Shown here: positions 1 through 14,400 of the stretch, piece by piece
Layout of the letters: each line of letters opens with the position of its first letter
Numbering within the stretch: the stretch's first letter is position 1
Program-made: the position numbers and the translations under genes
Notes under the pieces: model-generated
Seen by the model: only the letters and a program-made list of their open reading frames with translations
Database searches by the model: none
Told to the model about the DNA's origin: nothing
Assembly: GCA_036250195.1 (NCBI GenBank)
Contig: JAVHZZ010000001.1
Coordinates: 395,398,283-395,462,282 of the forward strand
Length of the DNA: 64,000 nucleotides
Source of the DNA: Mixophyes australis
Lineage: Eukaryota; Chordata; Amphibia; Anura; Limnodynastidae
Direction: 5' to 3'

Positions 1-590
1 TCCTGACTGGATAGCCTGGATTAGTCTACTGCCTCTCTCCAATTGACCAACTCTGTCAAACACTCACTAGGAAAGGTGCAGTATTTCAAGTGCTTAATTC
101 AGTTTAGAGCAGGGCTTAGAAGCTGGTCTTTGATCTATGTAAAGAGCACATGGTGCTGTATTTTGTGTACCTTCTGGTTTCTGTTGGGGTGTTTCGAGAT
201 CTTACAGAAAACGGGATCTTCGGAGTCTCTGCAGACTAACACTTTGTGCATCTGACAAAACCTGGAAGGCATTGGACTGATAGAGGAATGATTGTGTGGC
301 TCAGTGGTAGATCATCATTCCAAAGGAAATGGTGAATATAGTCCCTTTAGGCTAGGGTTATTTAGTAGGCTTCTTGTGCAATGTATCCCCACTGTTTTAT
401 TTGTATCCCGTATGTTCTCATGTTTATATAGAAAATAAAGTACACTTGAACTCTTCCAGTTTTTTACCCAAGTGAGAACGCCTTATAAATTTAACCAGGA
501 ACCAATACCTAGGTACTATAATTGGGTATAATTAATATTAGGAAGAGCCTAAGTGACACATTTAAAAAACAAAGGCTCCACGGTGTGGAG
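1..590. other. Inferred LRBA intron, no recognised content
   Basis: AT-rich sequence with stops in all frames at short intervals. I see no conserved coding motif, splice-flanked exon or recognisable repeat here. Confidence 0.5.
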
Positions 591-1989
591 AGATAGACTA
601 AATAGACTGGGTGCTCCGATAGCAAGACCAAAAGTAGTTTATTATGCTCAAAATCTAATAGTTCAGATCTGTTGAATGTGTCCAGTGGTCTTTAGCATTG
701 ATCCTTCCCATGCACATAAATCTCTCAGCCTTTCACCACACTAGGCAGTGTGGCAAACAGCAGGTCAGTCCAGACATTTGCACAATTCAGGCCCATTCAT
801 AACTGTCTCTCTCTCTCTGATAATAGAGATGCTCTGTCACGGTTCTTACGAGGAGACTCGGTAGATGTAGCGAAACCAAGAGATTCGAACAGTTTGGCAC
901 TACTCCAACAGGGCGCAGAGTCTAACGAGGAGACGGTGTTCACCAGGAACCGCCGCAAAGCGGTATGGGCTTAGCTGCGTCTACCTCGCAGGTCGCAGTC
1001 CCTACTAGAGCACTGTACGGAAGTCCCTGGGAAGACTACAGGCAATCGTATCGTAGGAAAAGCTGACAATGCTAGAAGTGTTGGCAATGAAGATGTTGAA
1101 GATCGGCGTATCTCTGCAGACCACTATGTGGCAGATGAAGTGGATACAGGAGGGTGAGCGTCAGCTCTGTAGACCACTATGTGGTGTAACGTTCAGGAGA
1201 ATGAGCGTCAGCTCTGCAGTCCACTATGTGGAGAAGATTTCCGGAGAGGAGCATCAGCGCTGTGGGTCCCTATGTGACAGATGAAAAGTTCAGGAGAGTA
1301 AGCGTCAGCTCTGCGGTCCACTATGTGGAGGAGATTTCCGGAGATGAGCGTCAGCTCTGTGGGTCACTATGTGACAGATGAAAAGTTCAAAAGAGTAAGC
1401 GTCAGCTCAGCAGTCCACTATGTGGAGGAGATTTCCGGAGATGAGCGTCAGCTCTGTGGGTCACCATGTGACAGATGAAAAGTTCAAAAGAATAAGTGTC
1501 AGCTCTGCAGTCCACTATGTGGAGGAGAATGGCTGGAAGGCAACTGGAAGCCACTTCTATCACCAGGAGGTGACTCAAAGAACAGGCACTGAAGATAGAA
1601 AGGAGGTGCCTTTTAAACTTGCCGCCAAGGAGAAGGGCCAATAAGCAGCAAGCAGAGGAATTATAACAGCCGCCGGGTCTGCGCATGACCCGGATCCAAG
1701 ATGGCGGCACCCAGCGGGAAGCGGAGCGCCGATGACAGGTAAAGTCTGCCGGGTGTCGGGTGCGCTGCCCGAACACCCGGCGCGTGATATGCTCATAGTT
1801 CTGAATGTGCCACACACCTCCAGATTCTAAACTGGAAGTTTGGAACGGAAGTGCAGAGAGTATTTCATTGGGGGACTTGACTACTGGTCCCCATTCCCCC
1901 ACTAGACAACAATAAAGGAAGGGTGGCAGATTGCCTGGAGTCCAGCATGTGACAAAGGAGGTGTCAGCAACTACATCTAGCATTTCTGT

Positions 1990-1990
<1 letters not shown>
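590..1990. repeat. GC-richer unclassified interspersed repeat enclosing a minisatellite
   Basis: Base composition rises sharply compared with both flanks. The 5' part (about 830-1030) and 3' part (about 1650-1800) have CpG-containing, non-coding-looking sequence, and between them sits a 97-bp tandem array. This looks like one transposable element with internal tandem repeats. I cannot assign it to a superfamily, and its ends are approximate. Confidence 0.4.
1095..1560 (+). repeat. Minisatellite, 97-bp unit made of two about 48-bp half units
   Basis: The phrase AGCGTCAGCT (or a one-base variant) recurs at 1204, 1301, 1398 and 1495, exactly 97 bp apart. Half-unit relatives lie at about 1104 and 1157. 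Each unit alternates a 'cagtCCACTATGTGGAGgag' half with a 'gggtCACTATGTGACagat' half, and both contain CACTATGTG. The copies at 1301-1494 are almost identical, which suggests recent expansion. 97 is not a multiple of 3, so apparent open frames through the array are not evidence of coding. Confidence 0.9.
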
Positions 1991-3342
<1,352 letters not shown>

Positions 3343-5544
3343 CATACCTCTTACAGGAATAGGATTACAAGATTAGCACCAACAGACTATTCTTTCTAAA
3401 TTCTGCTTCCGACTTATTTAGAATACCTTCAAAAGGTTTGGACCCAAAAATATACACATCATTCTAACACAAAAACAGAACAATAAAAAACAACTGAACA
3501 TGTGTTGGCATATAGCAAGATTTAGGTAGTAATGTGATTGCTTGCATTTTACAGTGGTTCCCAAATCAACTCTGCACAAATACTAAAGCCCCACTTAAAA
3601 AAAATGTAGAACTAAATACAAAATACAGTAACCATGATCTGCTGTTTTTTTTGAACAGGTGGGGGCATTAGACATGGAAATGCATATTTTCATATATGGT
3701 TGTTATAAAGATCAAAGTGTATAAAAACTAGAATGTCAGGAAAAAAAACCCCAAAAAAACAAAAAAAAAAACCCACACTCCTTATCCGGATAGGTATTGA
3801 CCAGACCCATGTAAAAACGGCCACTCATAGTGAGCAAGTGACTTCAGGAATGCACCCGTTCACTCTATACTTCAGTCTGGTCCCAGAGTAATCACTTAGG
3901 TCTATGCTTGCCATGGTCTTTCAGGATGTGATCTATTTCTGGGGGTGGAAAGGTCTGCAGGTTGTTACAGAATGTTTACATAGTCATCGCCAACAGATAT
4001 TTTTGTACTCGTAAAAATGCAAGCTAAGCTTGACTTTTATTTGACATTTTCAGCAATTGCAACCTATTAAAATAATCCTAAATGTAAATACAAAACCCAA
4101 AAATCATCCGAATCATAGCAGCAAATTGACAGAGGTGACTGGCTTCATACCTCCTCATAAGTCACTTTCAGGTACAGACAGACAGTGTTATGGGGCCAGT
4201 TAACTCTAATTTTGCTTTTAGGATTTGGGAAATTAGTCACCGTTTTTGTTAACGGTTCCCAATTTTATAACCACATAATAGAAAGTCTTAAAAAATAAAT
4301 AAAAAATAAACTAAAAATGTATGTCTATAGTTTGAAATATTCCTGCCACACAACAGAAAACATAAGACTCTTAGCCAGGCCGTGTCAGGAAATAGCATGG
4401 CATGCAGGATTCTTTACATATTTTTCCTTTTGTTTCAATATTCAGTCGTTACTTTGAGGCAGACAAATGCTATCATTCCTAGTGAGAGCTACATTGTGAC
4501 CTGTGCTTGCAATAATAAGCTCACTAGAAGCACAACTATTTCTTGATACTTCATTGTAAAATCCATTAGGTGTAATCTCCTCAAGTAATTGTTCTTATTG
4601 CACTTTATTGACAATGTGGACCATTGATTCTTCACACCATCTATGATTCCTTCATTTGTATTCATGAAATGTCCATCAGTTCAGTCTAAATAAATTTGAT
4701 GCTATAAGCACTAACATAAAATGAATCGATACAAAGAAACATTAATTTTGCATTATCCTTATTAATCGGGCAGGCTAGCTATGGAGGCTGCAAATGAAGG
4801 TCAAAGGTTTGTCAATGGGTCAGAACCCTTGACCTACAGACTGATACGCTTCTCATTAAAAAAAGCTATTCTGAACCATCCGGTGACAGGATTTACTAGC
4901 AGACAATATGGAAGAACACCTTATTCTTTAAGAGATACTAGAACTCAATAAAAACCATTTTACTTTAATTACAGAATAGAAACCTAGAAGCACAGAAGCA
5001 GGATTTAATGAATGCATAAGACACAAAAGGTCAAAGAAGGTTTAGAGTTCAGCCCCTTACACTTCTAAATTACATTTTAAAAAATGGATATACTGTAAAG
5101 TGTGGAAAACATATTTGCACCTGTGTTTTTCACCAACGTTTCAATGTCCTTTAAAAGAGCAGAGAAATTTTAGCATCCTGAACCTCAATTTTTTTTTCCC
5201 AGCAGAATACTCTCTTCTCTATTACTATTGTTAATAATTATTAGTAAACCAGCTACGACGGAGATTAGCAAATAGTCCAGTATCAAATACACACTGACAA
5301 TGTAACAATTATATATGGATATATTTTGCAGTTGGTCTTTCAAGGGGATCCAACATTTGGTTACATACTAAGGATGTAAAGCAAGATGCAGGTGACTTCA
5401 CTTACACTTTAAAGATGCGTTTCGCTTACAAATGTTAAATTACACATTAGAATGGTTTAGCTCATTGCAGGATTTTTTAAATGTACAAATTTGAGTCAAC
5501 AGTCAGTTTGGTATTTGGAGAATTTACAAAGGAGGAGGTGGTCA
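3343..5544. other. Inferred intron, no recognised content
   Basis: AT-rich, with short A-runs (3745-3770) and no detectable exon, RNA gene or repeat that I recognise. Confidence 0.45.
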
Positions 5545-7045
5545 ATCACTAGGCCTCCATAATCCCTGTCATCTCCCGATTTTCCTCTTACCTTACCAAC
5601 CACTCATTTTGTGTCGTCAAATCTGACTCCACCACCCCCCAAACTTCACTTATCTGCCCTTCTAAGCTCCTTCTCTGGTGACCATATCAGTCATTTTGGC
5701 ATTCAGTAATACCTGTAGGTTGATGACTCTCAAATCAATCTTTCCTACACTGACCTCTCCCCTTCTCTCCTCTCTTGTGTCTCCTGCTATCTCATCTTGG
5801 ATGTTCCAGTGTTTTTGAAACTCAATATTTCAAAGACTTGGTGCTATACTCAACTCCACCCTCACCTTCAAACTTCACATTCAGTTCCTCTCCAAATCCT
5901 GGAAAATGTCTAACAGCCATCCCTTTCTCACTGTGGAAGCTACAAAAACTCTTATTCAATCCCTCGCCTTGATTAACGTAACCTCATCCTCTCTGGCCTA
6001 CCCAACTCCTGTGCGCCCCTCTTCAGTTTAACTGGTGCCCACTTTATGTTTCTCTTCCACAGCACAACCTCTGCCAGTCACCAATTGGCCCCCCGAGCCA
6101 TACAGAATTTAATTTAAACACCTCACCTACAAATCCTCTGCCAATCCTTCCCTCGCCAGCCCCTACATGTCCATCCTCATCTCTACCCACACTCCTTCCT
6201 GCTCCCACCACTCTGCCAACGACCATCGAATCACTAATACACCGATTACCTCTTCCCACCTCAAGGACTTTGTCTGGGTAGCTCCTCACATGTTGAATAA
6301 CCTCCCACGCCCTATCCGATTAGACCTTAAAATTATTTTCTTTAAAATCGGCCCATCAGCCCTCCTACCGACGACTTAGTCTGCTATCACCTCCTATTGG
6401 TGCCTCCCTATTTGTTTCTTTCTCTACCATTTAGAATAATAAGCTTTCACGTCCAGACTCCTCTTCTTGGGGTAAATGTATTAAGGAGAGATTTTTGCAA
6501 ATAGACAATATTCGCGACTTTGACAGCTAAATTTAAGACAGCAACATCTTTGTGTTCTATTATTGCATTACCTTCTGTACCTCTGGGCTTGCTTCCTTAG
6601 AACCGTTTTCGTGAGCCAAAGTCTATTTCACGTTGGACATCTATCATTCTCACTCAATGCCCTGTAAAGTTATCTGTGTATAATCTGTTAATTAGTAGAT
6701 GTCTGGTCTTCATAGAATTAGTTGCATAATTATGTTTAGTTTAATAATGTATTATGTAATGTATTGTTTCTGTCTTTGTATTGTGTACTACATTAAATTT
6801 CATGTACAGCGCTGAGGACCTGTAGGGGGTAATTTAATTGAGCCGCGTTATTCCGCAGAGTATTACTGTTACTACGGTAGTTTTAAGGCTGACTTTTGAT
6901 CACAGTTCACAGGGCTGTGGGCAAAAATCAACGTTAACATTACAGAACTAATGGTAATAGTGCGCAGGCCACATTATTCTTCCGAATAACATGGCCAATT
7001 GAATCGGACCTTTGTGGCACTTCATAAAAGATAATAGTCACAGAT
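5545..7045 (+). mobile_element. Decayed L2/CR1-type LINE, 3' half, interrupted by a MITE
   Basis: Pyrimidine-rich plus-strand sequence reads in broken frames as the 3' part of an L2/CR1-like reverse transcriptase and C-terminal region, e.g. a relic of the 'LLSCVSCYLILDVP' type. The tail 'catgtacagcgctgagga' resembles the tails of the LINEs near 36450 and 46760. Tail sequence seems to resume after 7012 ('tttgtggcacttcataaaa'), implying that the 6828-7012 MITE inserted into the LINE end. Many stops and indels mark it as ancient. Boundaries are approximate. Confidence 0.6.
6828..7012. mobile_element. Palindromic MITE inserted in a LINE tail
   Basis: The left end (GGGTAATTTAATTGAGCCGC, then GTTATTCCGCA) is mirrored by a right end whose reverse complement begins GGTCCGATTCAATTGGCCAT and continues GTTATTCGG. 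Size is about 185 bp. No coding capacity. The superfamily is not determined, because the target-site duplication is ambiguous. Confidence 0.55.
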
Positions 7046-8030
7046 TCTCTTTGTTAAGATAAAGTATCCAGCCAAAAATTCAAATTTTAAATTTAGTGCG
7101 TACCCCTAATTTTTAAGCATCAAGAAGTTACTCTGATAATGCATTTACTTTACTTATAACATTGGCCATAGCCAGTTCTTAAAAGAACATCACGGATTCA
7201 AAATGTTTAATCCATTTCCAGCCTCTCTCCTTACATGCTCTACTAGCAAATAAAAAAACAAAACAAAAAACAGCCTAGATGCAGGTCTTATTTAATACTG
7301 TTTTCAGGGACAAGATTATCTATGCAGATGAATTGCAGGGTAAATAGAGTTTATTTGCACTAGTAGATCTAACAAGATGAGACAGGCCTCACTGGTGTAG
7401 TGTAAAGGGGGAGAGCATACAAGTACAGAAAAAGTGTAGATAAATTGTAGCTAACATATACAATTGCACTAACAATATATATTGTAACCAACAAAGTCAC
7501 TAAGAGTATACAAATCAAGTTCTTCATTTTATAAAAGCAAGACAAAAAAACAGCTTCATGAATACTTTAAAAAGCAGAGAGGTCACTAGAAATCAGATAT
7601 CCAATTTGAATTGTTCAATATGGCATTTCTGGACCTTTAGAAAAGCCAACTGTCCTACAACAGTTTATCCTGCAATGTCCTTTGGCAAATAGGTAACCTG
7701 ATCTAAATAGACAGAATGTTTTTGTGATTAGGCCCACAATAACATCTGACCTGTCAGAGATGACAAGCCACTTAAGGCACATTTCAATGCTGGATTTGCC
7801 CTAAGTCTCATCTAGATTATATTGCAGTGTGCTCATCAGTTACATATCCATGGACGCTTCCATATAAAGTCACTGCCGGATTATTGCAAAGCATTTCTCT
7901 ACCATTTAAAGCAGGAAAGTCTCATCTTCAAACTACTCTATTCCCAATACATTACACATACATGTAATTAAAGCCACATGGAAGCAGTTGCTGTGTACTT
8001 AATTTTTCACATATCAATAAAGAAGGTAAT
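7045..8030. other. Inferred intron, no recognised content
   Basis: AT-rich non-coding sequence with no feature that I can support. Confidence 0.45.
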
Positions 8031-8845
8031 TTGAGCAATTCATTACTTGATCACCAGGAATTGCTACCACCTGTATATAAAAGCAGAACTTTGCCAGTTC
8101 TCTCTGGTGCATTCAGCCTTGTGTTCGCACCATGCCATGGAGAAAACCACCTGCAATAAAATCTCTGAGATGAAGATCTTGCTGCTCATCAGTCTGGAAG
8201 GTCGTTTCAAGTCCACCATTCTAAAGTGACAGATATACAAATGGAGACCATTGGGTGACATTTGCTGAGGCATCTATTGCTGGGATATACAGGTCTGCTA
8301 AACTTCATCCACTGAAGAAAACTTAACTATTGCTTGCATGGAATGGTAGCCAGGAGAAAGCCCCTTCTCTCCAGAATGAAAAATCACAAACCATAAAAAA
8401 AAAAAAATTTTGCTGTATGGCATAGGTTTACAAAGTTGCATATGAAAGGTACATATGTTTTCTGCAATAATATCCTCTGACAGGCCGTAAAAAAGTGAAG
8501 AGGTTTTGCATTATTGCACAAAGCCATATTAGGAGAAAATCACAATATGGCGTATAACCACAATAACTTTACACCAATTACCAACCATGAACTCCTCTTT
8601 ATATCAGAGTACGCTTGAGCAAAATATGAAGCCATCTGTCTAGCAGGGCAATGATCTTGCACCAGCAAGCCTACAGAAAAGCTGAACAAGAATCAAGGTT
8701 CTGAAATGGCCAAGTCAAAGTGCAGCTCTCAACTCCATTAAGATGCTGTGGTGCAACCTTAATAAAGCTGGGTTTAGACAAATAATCTCAAACACTGAAA
8801 GACTGCTTTGTAAGGAAGAATGGGCCGAAGCTCCTGAAGTTTAAA
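8030..8845 (+). mobile_element. Tc1/mariner transposon relic with decayed transposase
   Basis: The plus strand preserves fragments in transposase order. Near 8150-8210 comes 'KISEMKILLLISLEGRFKST', typical of the N-terminal helix-turn-helix. Near 8700-8760 is a broken form of the catalytic WPSQSPDLNPIE block (here W-P-S-Q-S-A-A-L-N-S-I-K-M-L-W). Near 8815 is EEWAEAP, which follows the catalytic region. Stops and deletions remove most of the catalytic domain, so it cannot encode an active enzyme. It is unrelated in detail to the second Tc1 copy at 10.1-11.5 kb. Confidence 0.7.
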
Positions 8846-9807
8846 GACAGATAAAAGTAATCATTTTCTGTTTGACTTTCTAGTTACCCACTAGAGTTAA
8901 GAAAACACCAGTGACACAGCAAGTCAAACGTCATAATGTTTGACATGCAGTGGTAACCGGCACTTGTTGGACAGAATGGGGTGGGTTCAGTGAAGAAAGA
9001 GAGCTTAAATAGAACAGGCAGTGTAAAAAAAATATATAAAATAAAAAAAATCCCACCAGCAAGCACAAGCTGGTATGGGGTAATTCAAAGCAATAGTTTC
9101 CATCCTCATCCTCTGCCATCATGCTTTTACCAGTATTTTTAATGCTAGTAAATGCATGTAAACAGGAACAACAAGCTTAAACATGGGTCAATTAGCTAAG
9201 TCATGGTGTTTATGGTACTTTATCACACACAAATTCCTCATGATCGCATATTTTTGGTTAAAAAATAATTACAAAGTAAAATCTGCTATGTATTATTTGC
9301 CACACAGATTAAGTTCATCAATTTTTAGGACTTGATAAGGTCTAGATGACTGGTAGTCAAGATATGTAAAAAAACAGTAACTATTTGAAGAATTATTATC
9401 ATTATCCCATATTTAAAGGGCACAATATGAGATACACAGAGCCATTCACAGGGAATACAACAAGACTGTACATGGTATAACAGTACAATACAGCAAACAA
9501 ATAACACTACAACTCTCAACACAGCTACAGGTGTGCAAGGCTGAAACCTGTGCCCATTAGCGAGAGTGCAACTAACAGATTTAGAGCCACAGAAAGATGT
9601 GCAATGAAAATGGAGAAGTGGTGTCAATAGAGCTCAAGGAGAAGGTACACAGTGTAGCTGATGAACAAAAAAAGTTATAGGTAATGAGAACAGGAGTGAA
9701 GAAAAGATCCCTACTCACCAGAGCTCACAATCTAAACGGAAAGGGGCAGACAGATGGTTGACACATGGGGGGTGAGAATGTAAGGGTGAGTAAAATCGGT
9801 GGTAGTC
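8846..9807. other. Inferred intron; possible LINE tail fragment near 9700
   Basis: Mostly featureless. 'gagctcacaatctaaacgg' near 9720 resembles the reverse complement of LINE tails that contain 'ttgtaagct', so a small L2/CR1 3' fragment on the minus strand is possible. Confidence 0.3.
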
Positions 9808-10100
9808 ATTTTACGGGCTCCAATAACCCCGACACCCACAGCCTGGATTACATTATACATGCTGTGGGTCCAGCCATTGCCGCTTTAAAAGCGCAGTTTG
9901 GATTAGGTCCATTAGAAATGACGTCACTTCTTACCATTCATGTTTTGCAAGCTCCTTTTACACTGGTAGGGAATTGAACGTGCCACAAATACCACTTGTC
10001 ACTAACATAGTAAGTCGCAATTTTTACATTACCGGCATTATACTTATCGCTATTTTTTTGTCTGTGTTTACTGTGTTGGGGTTATTGGAGCCGGAAAACC
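9808..10100. mobile_element. MITE with about 26-bp terminal inverted repeats
   Basis: Left end 'ggctccaataaccccgacac' matches the reverse complement of the right end 'gtgttggggttattggagcc' with one mismatch. About 290 bp overall with no coding potential. A second internal inverted repeat (CCCACAGC near 9836 against GCTGTGGG near 9860) lies close to the left end. The superfamily is unresolved. Confidence 0.65.
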
Positions 10101-10129
10101 CCACCACACCCAGTAAAATAACATGGTGA

Positions 10130-11472
10130 AATGGTTAAGTGGAGGACTGGTAGACTTTTCTAAACAGGTGGGATTTCCATGACTGTTTCAACTTCCGAGT
10201 CACATACTGACTGATGACTGCCCATTCTTGCCTAATCAATGCTTGGGGTTTGTCAGAATTTGTGAGTTTTTGTTTGTCCACCCGCCTCTTGAGGATTGAC
10301 CACAAGTTCTCAATGGGATTAAGGTCTGGGGAGTTTCCTGGCCATGGACCCAAAATGTTGATGTTTTGATCCCCGAGCCACTTAGTTATCACCTTTGCCT
10401 TATGGCAAGGTGCACCATCATGCTGGAAAAGGCATTGTTCTTGGATGGTTGGGGGAAGTTGCACTTGAAGGAAGTTTTAGTACCATTCTTTATTCATGGT
10501 TGAATCTTAGGCAAAATTGTGAGTGAGTCCACTCCCTTGGCTGAGAAGCAACCCCACACATGAATAGTCTCAGTATGCTTTACTGTTTGGCATGACACAA
10601 GACTGATGGTAGCGCTTACCTTTCCATCTATGTACAAGCGGTTTTATACATGCCCCAAATTTGAAAAGGGATTCACCATCAGCAGTCCAATCCCTGTATC
10701 TTTTGCAGAATATCAGTCTGTCCCTAATGTTTTTCCTGGAGAAAAGTAGCTTCTTTGCTGGCCTTCATGACACCAGGCCATCCTCCAAAAGACTTCGCCT
10801 CACTGTGCGTGCATCCACACGCACACCTGTCTGCTGCCATTCCTGAGCAAGCTCTGCACAGGTGGTGCCTCAATCTTGCAGCTGAATCAACTTTAGGAGA
10901 CGGTCCTGGTGCTTGCCGGAGGTTCTTGGGTGCCCTGAAGTTTTCTTCACAACTATTGGACCTCTCTCCTTGAAGTTCTTGATCATCCAGTAAATGGTTG
11001 ATTTAGGTGCAATCTTACTAGCAGCAATATCCTTGCCTTTGAAGCCCTTTTTGTGCAAAGCAATGATGACTGCACGTTTTTCCTTGCAGCTAACCATGGT
11101 TAATAGAGGAAGAACAATGATTTCAAGCACCACCCTCCTTTTAAAGCTTCCAGTCTGTGATTCTAACACAATCAGCATGACAGAGTTATCTCCAGTCTTG
11201 TCCTTGTCAACACTCACCTGTGTTAACGAGAGAATCACTGACCTACTGTCAGCTGGTTCTTTTGTGGCAGGGCTGAAATGCACTGAAAATGTTGCTTTGG
11301 GGATAAAGTTCATTGTCATGGCAAAGAGGGACTTTTAAATTAATTGCAATTCATCCGATCACTCTACATGACATTCTGGAGTATATGCAAATTGCCATTA
11401 TAAAAACTGAGGCAGCAGACTTTATGAAAATATTTGTGTCCTTCTCAAAACGTTTGGCCATGACTCTACACA
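10130..11472 (-). mobile_element. Tc1/mariner element, minus strand, 3' end lost
   Basis: The 5' terminus near 11430-11470 reads, in reverse complement, 'gagtcatggccaaacgtttt' followed by 'gagaaggacacaaata', the classic Tc1-type terminal inverted repeat. The transposase follows in the same orientation. The opposite terminus is not recognisable: the sequence runs into the 9808-10100 MITE region just beyond the transposase end, so the element is probably truncated there. Confidence 0.85.
10135..11097 (-). pseudogene. Tc1-like transposase pseudogene
   Basis: From the ATG at 11097 the frame gives KEKRAVIIALHKKGFKGKDI and SKIAPKSTIYWMIKNFKERG, the paired helix-turn-helix DNA-binding region, and stops after LLKLIQLQD. 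The central part survives only in other frames (e.g. ETIHVWGCFSAKGVDSLTI around 10530). The C-terminal third is open at 10135-10464 with FQHDGAPCHKAKVITKWLGD and GNSPDLNPIENLWSILKRRV, which carries the D..E end of the DDE triad. Premature stops and frameshifts make it non-functional. It resembles the salmonid- and amphibian-type Tc1 transposases of about 340 residues. Confidence 0.88.
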
Positions 11473-14400
11473 TATACATACATCTTTCTTAACATATGCA
11501 CTTTATGCCATCAGGAAATTAATGTTTATTTAATACTGTTTATTCATAAAGGCTCCCTATCCTGTAGTGCCATATAATAATTGGACATTTTAACAAATAT
11601 CCGATTATATATCAACAAGCTGAAGCAGGCAAATCAAGCAAATCAATATGCTTAACCAACTTGTTAAAATAACACTATCACACACACTAAGCACACACAA
11701 ATAAAATTACTTAGAATATTTATTACATAATAGTTCTTTACAATGTATCCAATTTTTTTTTTTTAACATATTGATGTAAACAAATTTCTCAGGCATCAAA
11801 CCAGTGTAATAGACAAAGCACAACTGGAAAATGGAAATATAAAATAATTGGACCCTTTATCTAGTAATTTATTCCATTTCAAAAGACAAGAGCATAACTA
11901 AAAGAGAAAATGTTTAAGTATACATACCTGTGAGCAGAGAAGCATGACCAACTCCACAACCGAGCTACTAGATTTCATACAAACGAGGCCTAAAAAAAGA
12001 AATTAACAAATCGACAGTCAATGGAAGTAAAACCTGGTACAAAGATTTATTTATTTCTATGGAAGCATCTGGTGGACTGTCGTGGACCCAATAGTTGAAA
12101 CATCGCCTACATTAACGACAGATTTGATGGGAAAAGAGAAGTATAGAAAATGCATTCTGAAAACTTTCCATAATGTGTGACAATGATTGTAAGTTGCAGA
12201 TCATCACAGGTTTCACAACAGTCTACTCTTATTTGTAACCTGCATTACAGCACTTTTTTGCTATTATTTGCATTTATTAAATAAATATATACATAGGTAT
12301 ATTTACACACAAGTACACAAGTTTGGAATGACTAATTTCACAAATTCAGAATAGGTTTATCTCGTTCACAACAGCTGACTTCTTCTGGCCATGGAGTTGC
12401 TGTACAAAGTGTTAAAAATTATTGTTATGTACAGCTTAGTGGGTTAGACAAATTGTTTCCAATTGTGCAGAGAAAATTCTGTGAATACATGAAGGATTTC
12501 CACAGTTTCATAAAGCTGCCTGCATCTGACAACATCTCAGCTGCTTTTAGATCCAAGTTACACTGAACCTATTAATGCTTACAAATGTGAAGACCGATGG
12601 TTTGATTTAAAAAATAAAAATAAAAATCAATTTCAACTATTTGTAGGCTAGGTCATACAACACCTTCCTTATGTAGAAAGGAGTTGTAGTGTTATATGTA
12701 CACATATTTGGTAGCACTATACCTAAGAGAACTAGTCCATTAGTTTTTGGGTGTCACTTATTAGGGCTACACTAACTGGGTGAAATGGACTATGGGAAGA
12801 ATTATGGAAAAGTATTTTTTATATAATGAAATGAAAATAAAGTTATTTTCCTAGTAAAACCAAAAAAAGAAAGCATTAGGGTTAACAAACACATCGTAAT
12901 GATGCTGAATGTGGCCTGATCACAAATGCATGAACATATAATATGGAGGTTCTGAAGGATATTGTTTACTGATAAATAAAGAAGGAATTTTCTGGCAAGC
13001 ACCTTTCACCTAACCACTAACTTCGGAGTTACAGCCCTTATGCAGTTACCTAGGTTGCTGCTGGATAATCCAAAGCCTTCTGTCAACAGATTTCATGCAA
13101 GTATGAATGTACAATCACAGAGCACATAAGTAAATCTTTATCCTGAATTTAAATAATTAAGAATGAATTTTCACTTATAAGTGCTGCATGGCTGATTGTT
13201 CTTGCTGCTATGATTACTAATAGTGCCTTATGTTTCAACACCAAAGTGGAAATTGGTTTATGATGCATCATGGTTTATTTTCTAGGATATAATTACCCTT
13301 AAAACTATTGATGCATTAAAGCTACTTTAACCAACATTTTGTAAAAAGTCTTCCCCTTTATGTTTATTCTTCCTATATCATACAGAAGTACAATACATAC
13401 GTTAAACTGATTCTTAATACGTTTGTATTCTTTTGTAGCATAATTATATATGCAGAGAAGGGAAATGGTTCATTGACCTTTGCTTTCTCCACTGCAGTCC
13501 TTTCCTTTAGCCCTCTAGCTATCAATCAAGTTTCCATTTTGCTTGGTGGCAGCAGACATCCCGAACACTCTTATTAGTACTTTGACCCTTGGCCCCATAG
13601 TAAACCTTAGCAGGAGCTTAAGTAGTTACCTATGAGACATTTCTGATTGTTTATACGCATGGATATGGAGGTGGCGGTAGTGGGGATGATGGCATTCCAT
13701 GTATACACGTTGACAAAAGTAGAAGATTAATGCAATATAACTGTCCCTCTACATACCAACATATTCAAACTAGACAAATGGCAAAGCAGTCCTAGCTTTA
13801 ATTAAAAAAAAAAGAGTGGCCTGCCTGTATCACATTTTATACTTGTTATGCAAACACAGCTACGTGCATGATCCTGCTGCCATTTAGTATAGCACATTAC
13901 TAGCACTGAACTGTAATTCTCAAAATTATTGGACACTGAATATTTTACCAAATGTAACATTATATACAGCATATAAAGTTTTGTGTAGCACTCTACAAAC
14001 AAACACTGTTTTCAGACAGCGCGCTAAACCAACCTAGTTTAGAAAATCATATTTATGCCTGGGATGAAAGTAACAGACTAAAATCAGTTTCACAAGGAAT
14101 CAGAGAGTGTCATTCAGTACGATTTTACCCACTTCAGATAGCAACCACCCCCCACCACCTCACTTGCAGGACATTTCAGTCCCGAATAATGAAAAGGAGA
14201 TTTAAAACTGACAATCTTTCTAATGAAAAATTATTATTGTACCCCTTTTTGAAAATGGCAGGTACATGGGGCCACTCATGTGTCATATAAGCATCTTTTG
14301 GTCTGGTTTGTATGGATGTTCAGCCTCAACTAAAATTTGCTGCATTGCAGATTATAAATGTAGATTATATGTAGATTATCTTGTTAACATCAGTTCCAAG

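Noticed and set aside
5410..5430. 'gcgtttcgc', the complement of a GAAACGC core
   Set aside because: No CTGANGA or stem II partner on that strand within 60 nt.
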